Source: Micromonospora sp. ATA32 (GTDB taxonomy: Bacteria; Actinomycetota; Actinomycetes; Mycobacteriales; Micromonosporaceae). From it: a DNA stretch of 50,185 nt. This document shows, piece after piece, positions 33,701 through 44,737 of this stretch (position 1 is the stretch's first letter; the number at the start of each line of letters is the position of its first letter). The notes below the pieces were generated by a model. That model was not told the origin of the DNA and searched no databases. It saw only the letters and a program-made list of their open reading frames with translations. Location of the stretch: assembly GCA_016802835.1 (NCBI GenBank), contig JAEVHO010000003.1:1-50185 (forward strand), in the 5' to 3' direction. Both the position numbers and the translations under genes were made by a program.

Positions 33701-35827
33701 CCGATCCGCCGCGGTCACCGCGAAGCGGTCGTTGATGTCGTGCACGGTGTTCAGCGCCGACTCATGGCTGATCATCACGCCCTTGGGGACACCGGTGGAA
33801 CCGGAGGTGTGGATCACATAGGCCAGGTCGGCGGGCGGGGCGCCGGTCACCTCGGCACCGGGCGGGGCCGGTGGCACCCGGTCGGCCGCGATCGGGCTCA
33901 CGCCGGTCGGCCACTCGCTGTCGCACGCCTGCGCCGAGGTGAGCACCAGCCGCACACCGGCGCTGGTGAGGATCTCGGACCGGCGTGCGGCCGGCTGCAC
34001 CGTGTCCACCGGCACGTACGCCGCACCGGCCAGCAGCGTGCCGAGTACCGCCGCGACCTGGTCGATCCCCCGGTCCAGGGTGATGCCGACCAGGTCACCC
34101 CCGGCGCAGCCGTGCTCGCGCAGGCGAGCCGCGATGCCGGCAGCCGCGGCGGCCAGGTCGCCGTAGGAGGTCGTGCGCTCGCCGTGCAGCACGGCCGCGG
34201 CGTCCGGCCGGCTGCGGGCAAGCGCGAAGAAGGCGTCGTGCAGCCGGCCGACCGGGCGTGGTGCCGTGGTGGCGTTGACCCTGTCCCGGCGTTCGCGCTG
34301 GGCCGACGGCAGAGCGGACGGCGGCGGCTGCTGCCACACCTGCTCGTCGGAGGCCAGCCGGCGCAGCAGCGCCTCGAAGGCGGCGAACATGTCCTCGGCC
34401 ACCCCGGCCGGCAGCACGCCCTCGCGGATGTCCCAGTTGGTGGCCAGACCGCCGTCACGCTCCATGTTCTGGCAGTCGACGATCACCTGCGGGGTCTGGC
34501 TGATGCCGTATCCGAGGGTGCCCGCCGGCACCGTCTGGGCGTCCGACTCGGCCAGGCCGATGGCGCTGGTGAACACCACCGGGAACAGCGCCGCCTCGGT
34601 GCCGCGCCGGCGGGTGATCTCGCGCATCACCTCGATGCCCGAGAACGTGCGGTGGTCCATGTCCTGCCACAGCTGCGACTGCACGCCTCGGGCGAAGGCG
34701 GCGAACGACTCGTCCCGGGCGGAGTGCACCTCGAGCAGTTCCACCCCGGTGAAGTCGCCGATCACCGCCGGCACCTGCGGGTGCAGCGGAAGACGATTGA
34801 GCAGCGTCACGTTGAGGGTGAAGGCGGGCCGCCGGGTCCAGGAGGCGATGGTGTGCGCGTACGCGGCCAGCACCGCGCCGGACGGGCTCACGTCGTACTG
34901 GCCGGCGAACTTGCGCAGCCCTTCCCACGTCTGCGCGTCGAGCGTGGCGGCGAGGCGCCGGAAGCGGCCGGAGCTTGCCGCGGCCGTGCTCAACACGGGC
35001 AGGTCAGGGCCGGCGGGCAGCTCGTCGATCCGCCCCAGCCAGTAGCCGCGATCGGTCTCCCGCCGGTCGGTCACGTGCCGGCGCTCGCCCCGCAGGTAGT
35101 CCCGGAAGGTCACCTCCAGGGGTGCAAGCGGCTCGTCCGGGCGGTGATAGAGGTGGTGCAGCTCGGCGAGCAGGATCTGGATGCTGACGAAGTCGGCGAT
35201 CAGGAAGTCGACCGACACGTGCATCACGGTCTGGTCGTCGCCCCGGGTGATCCGCGCCTCGAACAGCGGCCACACCGCGGGGTCGAACACCCGGTGGTCC
35301 ATGGTGGAGCGGACCCGCTGGACGGCGGCCTGGAAGTCCTCCGGTCCGAGCCCGCGGGCGTCCTCGACCTCGACCACGTAGTCGTCCACCGTGGGCAGCA
35401 CCCGCTGCGACCCGTCCAGCTCGACCACCGCCCGCAGCATGTCGTGCCGCGCAATCAGCCCCCGCCAGGCGGCGGTCATCCTCTCCGGATCGAGGGAGGG
35501 ATAGTGCAGTTCGCCGTAGCCGTGACAGGCCACCCCGCCGTATGCGAAGGTGCGGCCTCGACCGAGCAGGTAGGCCGACTGCACGCCGGTGATGGGGAAC
35601 GGATCGTGCCGGTGCTCGGGATCCGGCGTCAGCCGGGGCAGCCCGGCGTTGCCGAGGTGCTCGAGGATCTCCGCCTTGCGGGAGCGCAGCAGCCCGCGCC
35701 GTTCCTCCGTCATCAGGCCGGCCGGGGCCCGGAATCGCAACTGTCCGTCCTCGGCCCAGATCCGGATGCCAGCCCGTTCCAGCTCGGCGACCAGTTGTCC
35801 GGCCGAGGCGTTGGCGTGCTCCGTCAT
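30762..35827 (-). CDS. NRPS, TubC-Cy-A(MT)-T-TE-like, with apparent frameshifts
   Basis: About 1690 aa. An N-terminal TubC-type docking domain covers 1-60. The heterocyclization domain has an intact DFLIADFVS near 209. The adenylation domain contains HTSGSTGVPKG and FDLSVYDIF near 719, the Cys-type pattern. It is interrupted after its A8 region by a methyltransferase insert (about 975-1340; SAM motif VLEVGAGGGGTT near 1180), as in PchE/PchF and HMWP proteins. The A10 motif GNAKVDR, a carrier (GGDSL near 1457) and a short C-terminal thioesterase-like region (GGGSMAG) follow. Frames break near 32894-32898 (a run of five Gs on the plus strand), in 31120-31190, and near 30830. The ATG overlaps the upstream NRPS stop. 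It should add a methylated Cys-derived ring. Confidence 0.88.
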
Positions 35828-38800
35828 ATGACACCCTCCTCGACGTTCACGGTGGCCGCGTCCTCGGTCTGCTCATCCACGACCGCGCCCAGCTGGGCCA
35901 GCGCCGGCGCGGCGAACAACTGCCGCAGGGTCAGGTCCACCCCGAGCCGCTGCCGCAGCATCTCCAACAGCCGGGTGGCAAGCAGGCTGTCCCCGCCCAG
36001 GGCGAAGAAGCTGTTCCGGCGATCCGTCACCGGGCGGCTCAGCAGCTGCGTCCACAGGGTCGCGAGCATCTCCTCGGTACGCCCGCGGGGTGGCTCGTCC
36101 GCCTCCGCCTGCTGCGGTGCGGTCTCGGTGAGCAGCCGACCGAGCTCTCGCCGGTCGACCTTGCCGTTGGCGCTCAGCGGCAGGCGCTCCAGCACCGTCA
36201 CCTGCTCGGGCACCATGTAGGCGGGCAGCCGGTCGCCGAGGTTCTGCGGGGCACCGGTGCCGAGCACGGCCAGCGCGATCCGCCGGGCGGCACCCTCGCC
36301 GACCACCATCGCCACCGCGGCGGTGACACCCGGATCGGCCAGCGCGGCTGCCTCGATCTCGCCCAGTTCGATCCGGTGCCCGCGCACCTTGACCTGCAGG
36401 TCGGCCCGGCCGAGGAACTCCAGCGTGCCGTCCGGCCAGTAGCGGCCCAGGTCACCGGTGCGGTACCAGCGCTCGCCGTGCTCGTCGGTGACGAACCGGT
36501 GGGCGGTCTGCTCCGGCGCGTTACGGTAGCCGCGGGCCACCCCGGCGCGCCGATCCACAGTTCGCCGGGCACCCAGTCGGGGCAGTCCCGGCCGCGCTCG
36601 TCGACGACCCGGTACCGCTGATTGCGCAACGGCGTGCCGTACGGGATCGAGCGCCAGTGCGGCGAGACCGCGCGGACGTCACAGGCATTCGACCAGATCG
36701 CCGCCTCGGTGGCGCCACCGAGTGCGACGAAGCGGGCCGAGGGCGCCACGTCGGCCAAGCGGCCGGGCAGGTCCAGGCCGATCCAGTCGCCGGACACCAG
36801 CGCCACCCGCAGGCTCCTCGGCGGCGCGTCCCCGGCCGCGACCAGCAGCATGTCCAGCAGCGCCGGCACGGAGTTCCACACGGTCACCTGCCAGCGGCCG
36901 ATCAGCCGCGCCCAGTGGCGGGCCTCACGGCGGTCCTCGTCGGCCAGCACGACGACCGCGCCACCCGTGCCGAGCAGGCCGAAGATGTCGTACACGGAGA
37001 GGTCGAAGTCGAGCGCGGAGACGGCCAGCACGCGGTCGTGCGGCCCGATCCGGTACCGGTCGTTGATGTCGGTGACGGTGTTCACCGCGGCCCGGTGGGT
37101 GATCTCCACGCCCTTCGGCTCACCCGTCGAGCCCGAGGTGAAGATGGTGTACGCCAGGCTGTCCGGAGCGACGGGGACGGGCGCGTCCAGCGGTTCGGCG
37201 TCCGGGTCCGGGTCGACGCCGCCGGCACCGATCACCGCGGTGACACCCGCCCTGGTGTAGATCCGGTCCCGGCGCAGGGCCGGTTGGTCGGCGCTGACCG
37301 GCACGTACGACGCACCGGCCGCCAGCACCCCGAGCACCGCCGCGATCTGGGCCACCCCGCGGGGCACGGTGACGGCGACGGCGTCGCCCGGGGTCACGCC
37401 GTGGCGCACCAGTGCACCGGCGATCCGCAGCGCGCGGCGGGCCAGATCGCCGTAGCTCACCGGGGTTTCGCCGTCGGCCACGGCGAGCCGCCCGGGCTCC
37501 GCTGCGGCCCGGGCGAAGAACGGCGCGTGCAGCGTGTGTTGCGGCGCCGGGCCCGCGGTGTCGTTGACCGCCAGGCGCACCGAGCGCTGCGCGGCCGGGC
37601 GCAGGTCCGGCAGCGGCCGGTCCCAGGGGCCCTCGGCGAGCCAGGCGAGCATCGCGGTGTACGCGTCAAACATCGCGTCCACCAGCCCGTCCGGAAACAG
37701 CTCGTCGACACTGTCCCAGTTGTAGGCCAGACCGCCGTCGCGTTCCATCACCTGGTTGTCCAGCCAGACCTGCGGCGTCTGCGAGACACCCCACGTCAGT
37801 TCTCCGAACGGGAAACGCATGTCGGTGAGTTCGGCGGCCACGCCCAGCGCGCTGGTGAACACGATCGGCATGGTGACCCCGCCGTCGCCACGGCGGCGGG
37901 CCAGTTCCCGCAGCACCCAGAGCGCGGAGACCGCATTGTGCTCCAGACCGTCCCACAGGTCCTGCTGCAGCGTCCGTACGGTGTCCAGCCAACCGTCGCC
38001 GGCGCGGTATCCGGTGAGCAGCAGGGAGGTGAAGTCACCGAGGATCGCGCCGATGTCCGGGTGCACGTCGCGGCGCTGGAACATGGTGAGGTTGAGGGTG
38101 AGCCGGTCCTGGCCGCTGAACGCCGCGAGCACCTCGGCGTACGCGGTGGCCAGCACCGCCGCCGGGGTGAGCCGGTGCGCCCGGGCGGTGGCGGTGATCG
38201 CCGCCCACTGTTCGGCGGAGAGTCGGTGCTCGCGGCGACGGAAGGACGGCGCCACCACGGTCGCCGGGTCGACGGCCAGCGGCAGCTGGGCGGCCGGGGC
38301 CAGGTCGTCCAGCCGGCCGTGCCAGTAGGCGGCCGACTTCTCCAGCTCCGCCTCGCCGGGGCCGGCGGTGAGCACGTAGTCGCGGAACGACACGCCCAGC
38401 GGCGGCAGCACGGCGGCTGGGTCCCCGTACAGGGTGGACAGCTCGCTGAAGAAGATCACGATGCTCAGCGCGTCCAGCACGATGTAGTCGAAGCTGAATG
38501 CCAGCCGGACGCGGCCGTCGCCGTGGCGTACCGCCTCGATCTCGATCAGCGGCCACCGATCGGGCTCGGGCACCCGGTGGGAGAGCCGTTCGCGCAGCGG
38601 CCCCAGCTCGTGCGCGCCGTCTCGCACGGGGATCCGCAACGGCGGCACGGAGGGCAGGATCCGCTGGTTGCCGTCCGGTGTGAACACCGCGCGCAGCATC
38701 TCGTGCCGACCGATCAGCGTGTTGACCGCGTGTTCCAGCCGGGGCAGGTCGACGTCGCGTCCGTCGAACTCCCAGTACCAGTGCGAGCCGACCCCACCGA

Positions 38801-41800
38801 GGGCGAAGTCGTCGGTGCGCCCCAGCCAGTACGCCCGTTGCACGTCGGTGGGCGGGAACTCGTCGTGCCGGTGCGCCCGGTCGGCGACGAGTGTGCTGGC
38901 CGGTGGCGCGGTCACCAGGGTCAGCTGCGCGGCGAACTCGCTCAGGGTGGGTGCGCTGAACAGGTGCCGTAGCTGGGCGCCGCCGAGTCCTGCGGAGTCG
39001 AGCGCGGCGAGCAGCCGGGTCGCGGTCAGGCTGTCGCCGCCGAGGGAGAAGAAGTTGTCGCCGCGCCGGACCGCCGGCACGTTCAGCAACCGGGCCCAGA
39101 GCGCCGCGACGGTGGCCTCGATCTCGCCGGCAGGCTCCTCCCCGGCCCCGCGTGCGGCGGCTGTCATCAGCTCGGGCAGCCGCTGCCGGTCGATCTTGCC
39201 GTTCGCGGACAGCGGGAAGGCGTCCACCACGACCAGGACCGGCGGGACCATGTACGTGGGCAGCCGCTCGGCCAGGTCACGGCGCAGTTCCCCGGCATCC
39301 GGCGGGGTACCGGCGCAGGTGACGGCCGCGCCGAGCACCGGGCCCGCCCCGGTCTGCAGTGCGGTGGCCACCGCGCGGGTGACCCGGGGGTCGCTCTCCA
39401 GCACCGCCTCGATCTCCCCCAGCTCGATGCGGTGGCCGCGGATCTTCACCTGGAAGTCGCGGCGGCCGAGGAACTCCACGGTGCCGTCCGGCCAGTACCG
39501 GGCGAGGTCGCCGGTGCGGTACCAGCGCACACCCTCGTGCTCGACGAAGTGCCGGGCGGTGCGTTCCGGGTCGCCGTGGTACCCGTCGGCCACGGAGCGA
39601 CCGCCGATCCAGAGCTCGCCGGGCACCCAGTCTGGCCGGTCCCGGCCCCGGTCGTCGGTCACCCGCATCCTCTGGTTGCGCAGCGGCACGCCGTACGGCA
39701 CCGAGCGCCAGTGCGCGGGCGGGTGCACCGGCACCTCGACGACGGTGGAGTGGATGGCGGTTTCGGTGGTCCCGCCGAGCGCGACGAGTCGGCTGCCGGG
39801 TGCCGCGTCGGCGAGGCGGCCGGCCAGGTCGAGACCCACCCAGTCGCCGCCGAGCAGCGCGATCCGCAGCGGCAGCGGGCCGTCGGCCGCGGTGAGCAGC
39901 CGGTCCAGCAGCGCGGGCACCGACTGCCAGATGGTGACCCCGCAGCGGCGGACCAGCCTGGCCCAGGCAGCCGGGTCGCGGCGGGTGTCCTCGGTGATCG
40001 TGACGACGAACCCGCCCGCCCCCAGCAGGGCGAAGATGTCGAACACCGACAGGTCGAAGTCGAGCGCGGACACCGCCAGCACGCCGTCGTGCGGGCCGAT
40101 CGCGAACCGTTCGATCAGGTCGTCGACCGTGTTGCGGGCGGCGCAGTGCGACACCTGGACGCCCTTGGGCGCGCCGGTGGAGCCGGAGGTGAACAGCAGG
40201 TAGGCCGGTTGCGCCGGATCCACCTCGGGCGCGTCGTCGCGCAGCGGGGCGACGGTGTCCGGCACCGAGGTGATGACGATCCGAGCCCCGGCCGCGGCGA
40301 GGATCAGGTCCCGGCGGGCGGGCGGCTGGTCGACGCCGACCGGCACGTAGACACCGCCGGCGCGCAGCACCCCGAGCACGGCGATGATCTGCTCCGGCCC
40401 CTTCGGCAGAGTGATCGCCACCCTATCGCCGGCGCGCAGGCCGCGCGCGGTCAGGTCGTCAGCCAGGGCCTGCGCCCGCTCGGCGACCTCGCCGTAGGAG
40501 AGCGTCGTCTGCGCGGTCCGCACCGCCGGGGCGGTGCGGTTCGGCCGCGGCCCGGGCGAAGACGTCGGTGTGCAGCGCGCGGCGGCCAGCGGGCCGGCCG
40601 TGTCGTTGGCGGTGGCCCGCGCGGCGCGGGACCGCTCCGGCAGCGCGATCGGTGCCGGCGCGGACCAGTCCTCGGCCGGGTCGAGCAGCCAGTCGACGAT
40701 GCGCAGGTAGGCGGCGAACATGTCGGCGACCATGCCGTCGGGGAACAGTTCCGCCACCACGTCCCAGTGCAGGTACAGGCCCCGCTCACGCTCGGTGATC
40801 TGGTGGTCCAGCCAGACCTGCGGCGTCTGGGACATGGTCCAGCCGGGTGCGCCGAAGCACTCCCGCACGGGGGGGTCGAACAATTCGCCCAGGCTGAGCG
40901 CGCTGGTGAAGACCACCGGTGCACCGAGCGGGCGGCCACCCTGAACCCGGGTCAGGTCGCGCAAGACGTCCATTCCGGTGTACGCCGTCTGGGCGGCGTC
41001 GGCGCGCAGGCGGTTCTGGTGGGCCCGGGCGCGTCCGGCGAACGACACGTCGCCGTCGACGTCGGCCTCGAACAGGATGAGGTTGGTGAAGTCGCCGACC
41101 AGCATCTCCACGTCCGGGTGGATCGGACGACGGTCGTAGATCGGCAGGTTGAGCAGGAAGCGGCTCGACCCGCTCCACGCCGCCAGCACCTCGGCGAACG
41201 CGCTGAGAAACACCACCGACAGGGTCACTCCCGCAGTGGCGGCACGTCGTTCCAGGGTGGCCTGCTGCGCTGGGGTGATCCAGTGGTGGTAGCGGGTGAC
41301 CCGGTGCCCGTGCACGTCACCTGGGTCGGTGGCCAGTGGTAGCTCGGGTGGGCCGGGCAGCACGCCGAGGCGCTCCTGCCAGTACGTCCGCGCGGTGTCG
41401 CGGACCGGATCGGCGGCGCCTGCCAGGGTGGCCAGGTAGGCCGGGAAGGTGATCCCGGGCTCGGGCAGCACCGCGTCGGGGTCGCGGTAGTAGGCGGCCA
41501 GGTCGCTGAGCAGCAGCCGGAAGCTGTGCGCGTCGGCCACCAGCATCTCGACGTGCACGTGGATGCGGGTCGCGCCGCCGGGCAGCAGCGACAGCCGTAC
41601 GCCCAGGGTTTCCGCGTCCTCGACCCGCAGCCGGCGGTACGCGATCTCGTCGCGCAGCGCGGCGAGCCGGTCCTCCACCTCGGACGGCTCAAGGTGACGC
41701 AGGTCGTGCACGGTGAGCCCGGGCCAGCCGTCGGTCTTACGGATTCGCTGGGTGCCGTCGACGCGGAATTCGGCGCGCAGCATCGGATGGCGCCGCAGCA

Positions 41801-42230
41801 ACGCCCGCACCGCGGCCTCCAGCCGGTCCGGTTGCACGCCGTGGCCGTCGAACTCGTTGTAGAAGTGCGCGCCCACCCCGCCCAGCGGCTGTCCGTCGGC
41901 ACGGCCCACCCAGTACGCCTGTTGCATGGTGGCCAGGGGGAACGGGGCGGACTCGTCCACCACTGCCACGTCGGGGGCGGCCCCGCCGGGGCGGACCAGC
42001 CCGTGCCATTGTCTGAGGGTCCGCCGCTGGATCAGCTCGCCGAAGGTGAGGGCGGCACCTCGGCTGTGCCAGCGGCCCGCGAGCCGCATCACCGCGATGG
42101 AGTCCAGGCCCAGGCCGAGGAGGTCGTCGTCGTCTCGGATGCTGGAAGGCTCGGATCCCAGGACTTCCGCGACATCGGCGCGCATGTCATCGAGGGTGGG
42201 AAGGGCTCCAGCGCCGACGGCAAGGTTCAA
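35824..42230 (-). CDS. NRPS, ArCP-Cy-A-T-Cy-A-T, with apparent frameshifts
   Basis: About 2135 aa, the likely first synthetase. The aryl carrier domain has Ser44 in LGLDSI. Cy1 has EMLVADAHS (Glu228, Asp233, Ser236; Glu for the first Asp). A1 has FDLSVFDIF near 723 and an atypical TTETAIHST. The first T has GGDSL near 1067. Cy2 has an intact DYIVLDALS near 1250. A2 has FDLSVYDIF near 1740, and the last T has GGDSL near 2078. The C-terminus is acidic and ends NVEEGVI, resembling the short linear motifs that bind TubC domains, as found on the next protein. It uses a TTG start at 42230 after GGAGACG. Frames break near 36548, and a compensating pair lies in 40520-40585. It would condense an aryl starter with two cyclised residues. 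Confidence 0.9.
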
Positions 42231-42311
42231 CGTCGCGTCTCCTCACTCGGCTGGCCTCCCGCTCACGGGTGGCTGGCGATAAGCTATCAACGACTCTTCA
42301 ACCAAGTCCAG

Positions 42312-42356
42312 ATACTAGTTCAGATACGAGTACATACGATCTCCGGAGACTCGTGA
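42312..42356 (-). promoter_or_regulatory. Divergent promoter region with tandem elements (NRPS / PPTase)
   Basis: On the minus strand ATCGTATGTA and CTCGTATCTG are in exact 10-bp register (plus-strand ATACG at 42324 and 42334), with a weaker third copy (AGTAT) 12 bp further on. On the plus strand CTCGTGA at 42350 overlaps the PPTase start. The 122-bp gap serves the large leftward NRPS operon and the rightward PPTase. Confidence 0.6.
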
Positions 42357-43033
42357 AGACAGTCGAATGCCTGCTTCGTCACGCCACCACCGGACCCGGG
42401 ACCGGTGCCCTGCTCGATCTGCTCGACGAGGCCGAGCGCGCCCATGCGGCCGGCATGCGCCATGCCGGATCCCGTGACGAGTTCGTTCTCGGCCGGGCGA
42501 CCGCCCGACTGCTGGTGGCCGAGGGCTGGGGTGTGGAGCCATCCACGGTCACCTTCCGCGCCGTGTGCCGCAGCTGCGCCGGCCCGCACGGACGCCTGGA
42601 GGTGGTCACCGCGCAGGGCGTCGTGCACGTCTCCGTCTCGCATTCGGCGGGACGGGTGGCGGTCGCCGCCGCGCTCGGGGTGCGGTGCGGCGTGGACGTC
42701 GAAAGGATCGCGTTGCGTGGCGCGAAACCGCCTGTCACTGCCCTGTCCGCCGCGGAACGAGCGGTGTTCGCAGCGGTGCCGCAGGCCCAGCGCACGGCGG
42801 TGTTCGTGCGGTACTGGACGCGCAAGGAGGCGGTCCTCAAGGCGACCGGCGACGGCCTGACCGTGGCGCCCGCGACGCTCACCGTCAGCGGGCCGTCCGA
42901 GCCGGCGCGCGTGCTGGCCTGGACGGACCGGCCGGAACCGCACCTGACGGTCCACCTCAGCGACGTGGATGTCGGTCCGGGTTTCTTCGGCGCGCTCGCC
43001 ACCTTGGACCTCCCGCACACCGTTATTGGCTAG
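42353..43033 (+). CDS. Sfp-type 4'-phosphopantetheinyl transferase
   Basis: 226 aa enzyme that converts apo carrier domains to the holo form using CoA. The diagnostic motifs are FVLGRATARLL, SVSHSAGRVAVA, CGVDVERI and YWTRKEAVLKATGDGL, giving the Mg-binding Asp/Glu and the KEA motif. I chose the GTG at 42353 because GGAG lies 5 bp upstream; the frame stays open further but without similarity. It is placed divergently from the first NRPS and presumably serves all carriers of the cluster. Confidence 0.94.
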   Translation: MKTVECLLRHATTGPGTGALLDLLDEAERAHAAGMRHAGSRDEFVLGRATARLLVAEGWGVEPSTVTFRAVCRSCAGPHGRLEVVTAQGVVHVSVSHSAGRVAVAAALGVRCGVDVERIALRGAKPPVTALSAAERAVFAAVPQAQRTAVFVRYWTRKEAVLKATGDGLTVAPATLTVSGPSEPARVLAWTDRPEPHLTVHLSDVDVGPGFFGALATLDLPHTVIG

Positions 43034-43065
43034 AGTGTGGCGAACACCAGTAGAGAAGAGGCGAC

Positions 43066-43472
43066 ATGGCAGAGTTCTCTCCCGTCATCCCGTTCCTGCG
43101 CTACCGGAACCCGACCGCCGCGGTCGATTGGCTGGTGGACACCTTCGGGCTCGAACGACACGACGTCACCGTGGTCGACGGTGAGGTGGTGCACGCCGAG
43201 CTGAGCTGGGGCAACGCGACGGTCCAGCTGGGCGGCGGCGGTCCGCACGACGCGTTGGGCATGTCCAGCCCGATGGACCTCCCGGGCACCAGCCAGGGCG
43301 TCTACATCTGCGTGGGCGACGACGCGCCGTGGACGAGCACTACGCCAGGTCCACCGCGGCCGGGGCGAAGGTCCTCTACGCGCTGCACGACACCTCGTAC
43401 GGCTCACGCGACTACGGCGTGACCGACCTGGAGGGACACGTCTGGAGCTTCGGCAGCTACCGTCCGAAGTAA
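43066..43472 (+). CDS. VOC-fold protein (third copy), apparent frameshift
   Basis: About 135 aa glyoxalase/bleomycin-resistance-type protein. The first part (FSPVIPFLRYRNPTAAVDWL) is in one frame; after GVYICVGDD the expected continuation (VDEHYARSTAAGAKVL, then SYGSRDYGVTDLEGHVWSFGSY) is in another, implying an indel near 43327. The corrected end is the TAA at 43472. The SRDYGVxDLEGHxW pattern is typical of PhnB-like proteins and of antibiotic-binding self-resistance VOC proteins. The ATG at 43066 follows AGAAGAGG, 32 bp after the PPTase stop, so the two are probably co-transcribed. Confidence 0.82.
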
Positions 43473-43484
43473 AAACGACAGACA

Positions 43485-43501
43485 CTCGCAAACACTTGCC
43501 C
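43485..43501 (+). promoter_or_regulatory. Tandem CTYGYRT elements before the third P450
   Basis: CTCGCAAACA at 43485 and CTTGCCCGGA at 43495, exactly 10 bp apart; a further CTCGCGT at 43511. The pair ACTCGCAAACACTTGC is almost identical to ACTCGCAAACACTCGC at 48075-48090, before the SsuD-like gene. Confidence 0.6.
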
Positions 43502-43532
43502 GGAAACGCGCTCGCGTTCCAGACTGACGGGC

Positions 43533-44737
43533 ATGGACGGTTTGCCTTCTCGTTTCGACGCCCTCGACCCGGCCGTACGGGAGGATCCGTACCCGACCTA
43601 TTCCCGGCTGCGTGCCGCCGGACCGCTCTGCCGGTTCGGACCGGGCAGCTGGGGGGTGACGCGGCACGCCGACGTGGTGGCGCTGCAGAAGGACCCTCGC
43701 CTGGGCAGCGAGTTTCCCGAGGCATACCACCACATGTCGGTGGGTGAGGGGCCGGCTGGGGACTTCTTCGCCCGCATCATGCTGTACCGCGACCCGCCGG
43801 ACCACGTGCGGCTACGCCGACTGATGAGCGGCGCCTTCACCCCCGCCGTGGTCCGGCGTCTGCGGGCCTACATGGAGAAGCTCGTTGAGGATCTGATGGC
43901 TCCGGCGCTGGCGACCGGGTATTCCGACATCGTCCGCGACCTCGCGTACCCGCTGCCGGTGATGGTGATCTCGGAGCTCATGGGCATCCCGCCGGCCGCG
44001 CACGACGACGTCCGGCGGCACGCCATGCGGCTCGGCCGGGCGTTCAGCGCCATCGTGCCGGAGCGGGACCGCGCGGACGCCCACGAGTCGGTGACCTGGC
44101 TGCGCTCGTACATCGGCTGCCTGCTCGACCAGCGGCGCGCCGAGCCCGGCGACGACCTGCTGTCCGCGTTGTTGCGGGCCGAGGACGGCGGGGACCGGCT
44201 CACCCACGACGAGATCGTGGACAACACCGTCTTCTCCTTCTTTGCCGGCTTCGAGACCACCGTGCACCTGATCACGAACGGGTTCGCCGCGCTGACGCGG
44301 TTTCCGGACCAGCTGCGCCGGCTACGCGCCGACCCGTCGTTGGTGCCGTCGGCGGTCGAGGAGTTCCTGCGCTTCGAGGCGCCGATCCAGGGCACCGCGC
44401 GGCTGGTCCGCGAGCCGGTGCGGATCGGTTCGCGGACATCCGCGCCGGGCGGGTCCTGGTGCTGATGCTGGGCTCGGCGAACCACGACGAGACCGTGCAC
44501 GCCGATCCCGCGCGCCTGGACGTCGGGCGTGCCCCGAACCTGCACGTGACCTTCGGCGGCGGCGGACACCTGTGCCTGGGTGCGTTCCTGGCCCGCACCG
44601 AGGCGCAGGTCGTGTTCGACTGGGTGCTGCAGCGTACCGCGGTGATCGAACCGGCCGGTGCGGCGGTGCGCGAGCAGGACACCCCGTTCCGGGCGTTCGC
44701 GACCGTGCCGCTCGCCCTGACCCCCGCCAGGCGCTAG
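43533..44737 (+). CDS. Cytochrome P450 (third of three), apparent frameshift
   Basis: About 401 aa P450. The N-terminal part to RLVREPVRIG is in one frame and the rest (ADIRAGRVLVLMLGSANHDE and on) in another, which implies one missing base near 44428. The I-helix motif AGFETT, the ExxR in EEFLRFEAP and the heme loop FGGGGHLCLG (FxxGxHxCxG) are all present after correction, so the gene is probably functional. The ATG at 43533 lacks a ribosome site. The TAG stop shares the CTAG with the stop of the convergent methyltransferase gene. Confidence 0.87.

Noticed and set aside
39432..41342. Long rightward frames opposite the first NRPS (also 33560-36220 and 36657-38972)
   Set aside because: These are shadows with Arg/Gly/His-rich composition and no family motifs, and they vanish at the frame breaks of the NRPS.
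43066..43422. Stop at 43422 as the end of the third VOC protein
   Set aside because: The last 30 residues in that frame are Arg/Thr/Pro-rich nonsense, whereas the next frame gives a standard VOC C-terminus ending at 43472.
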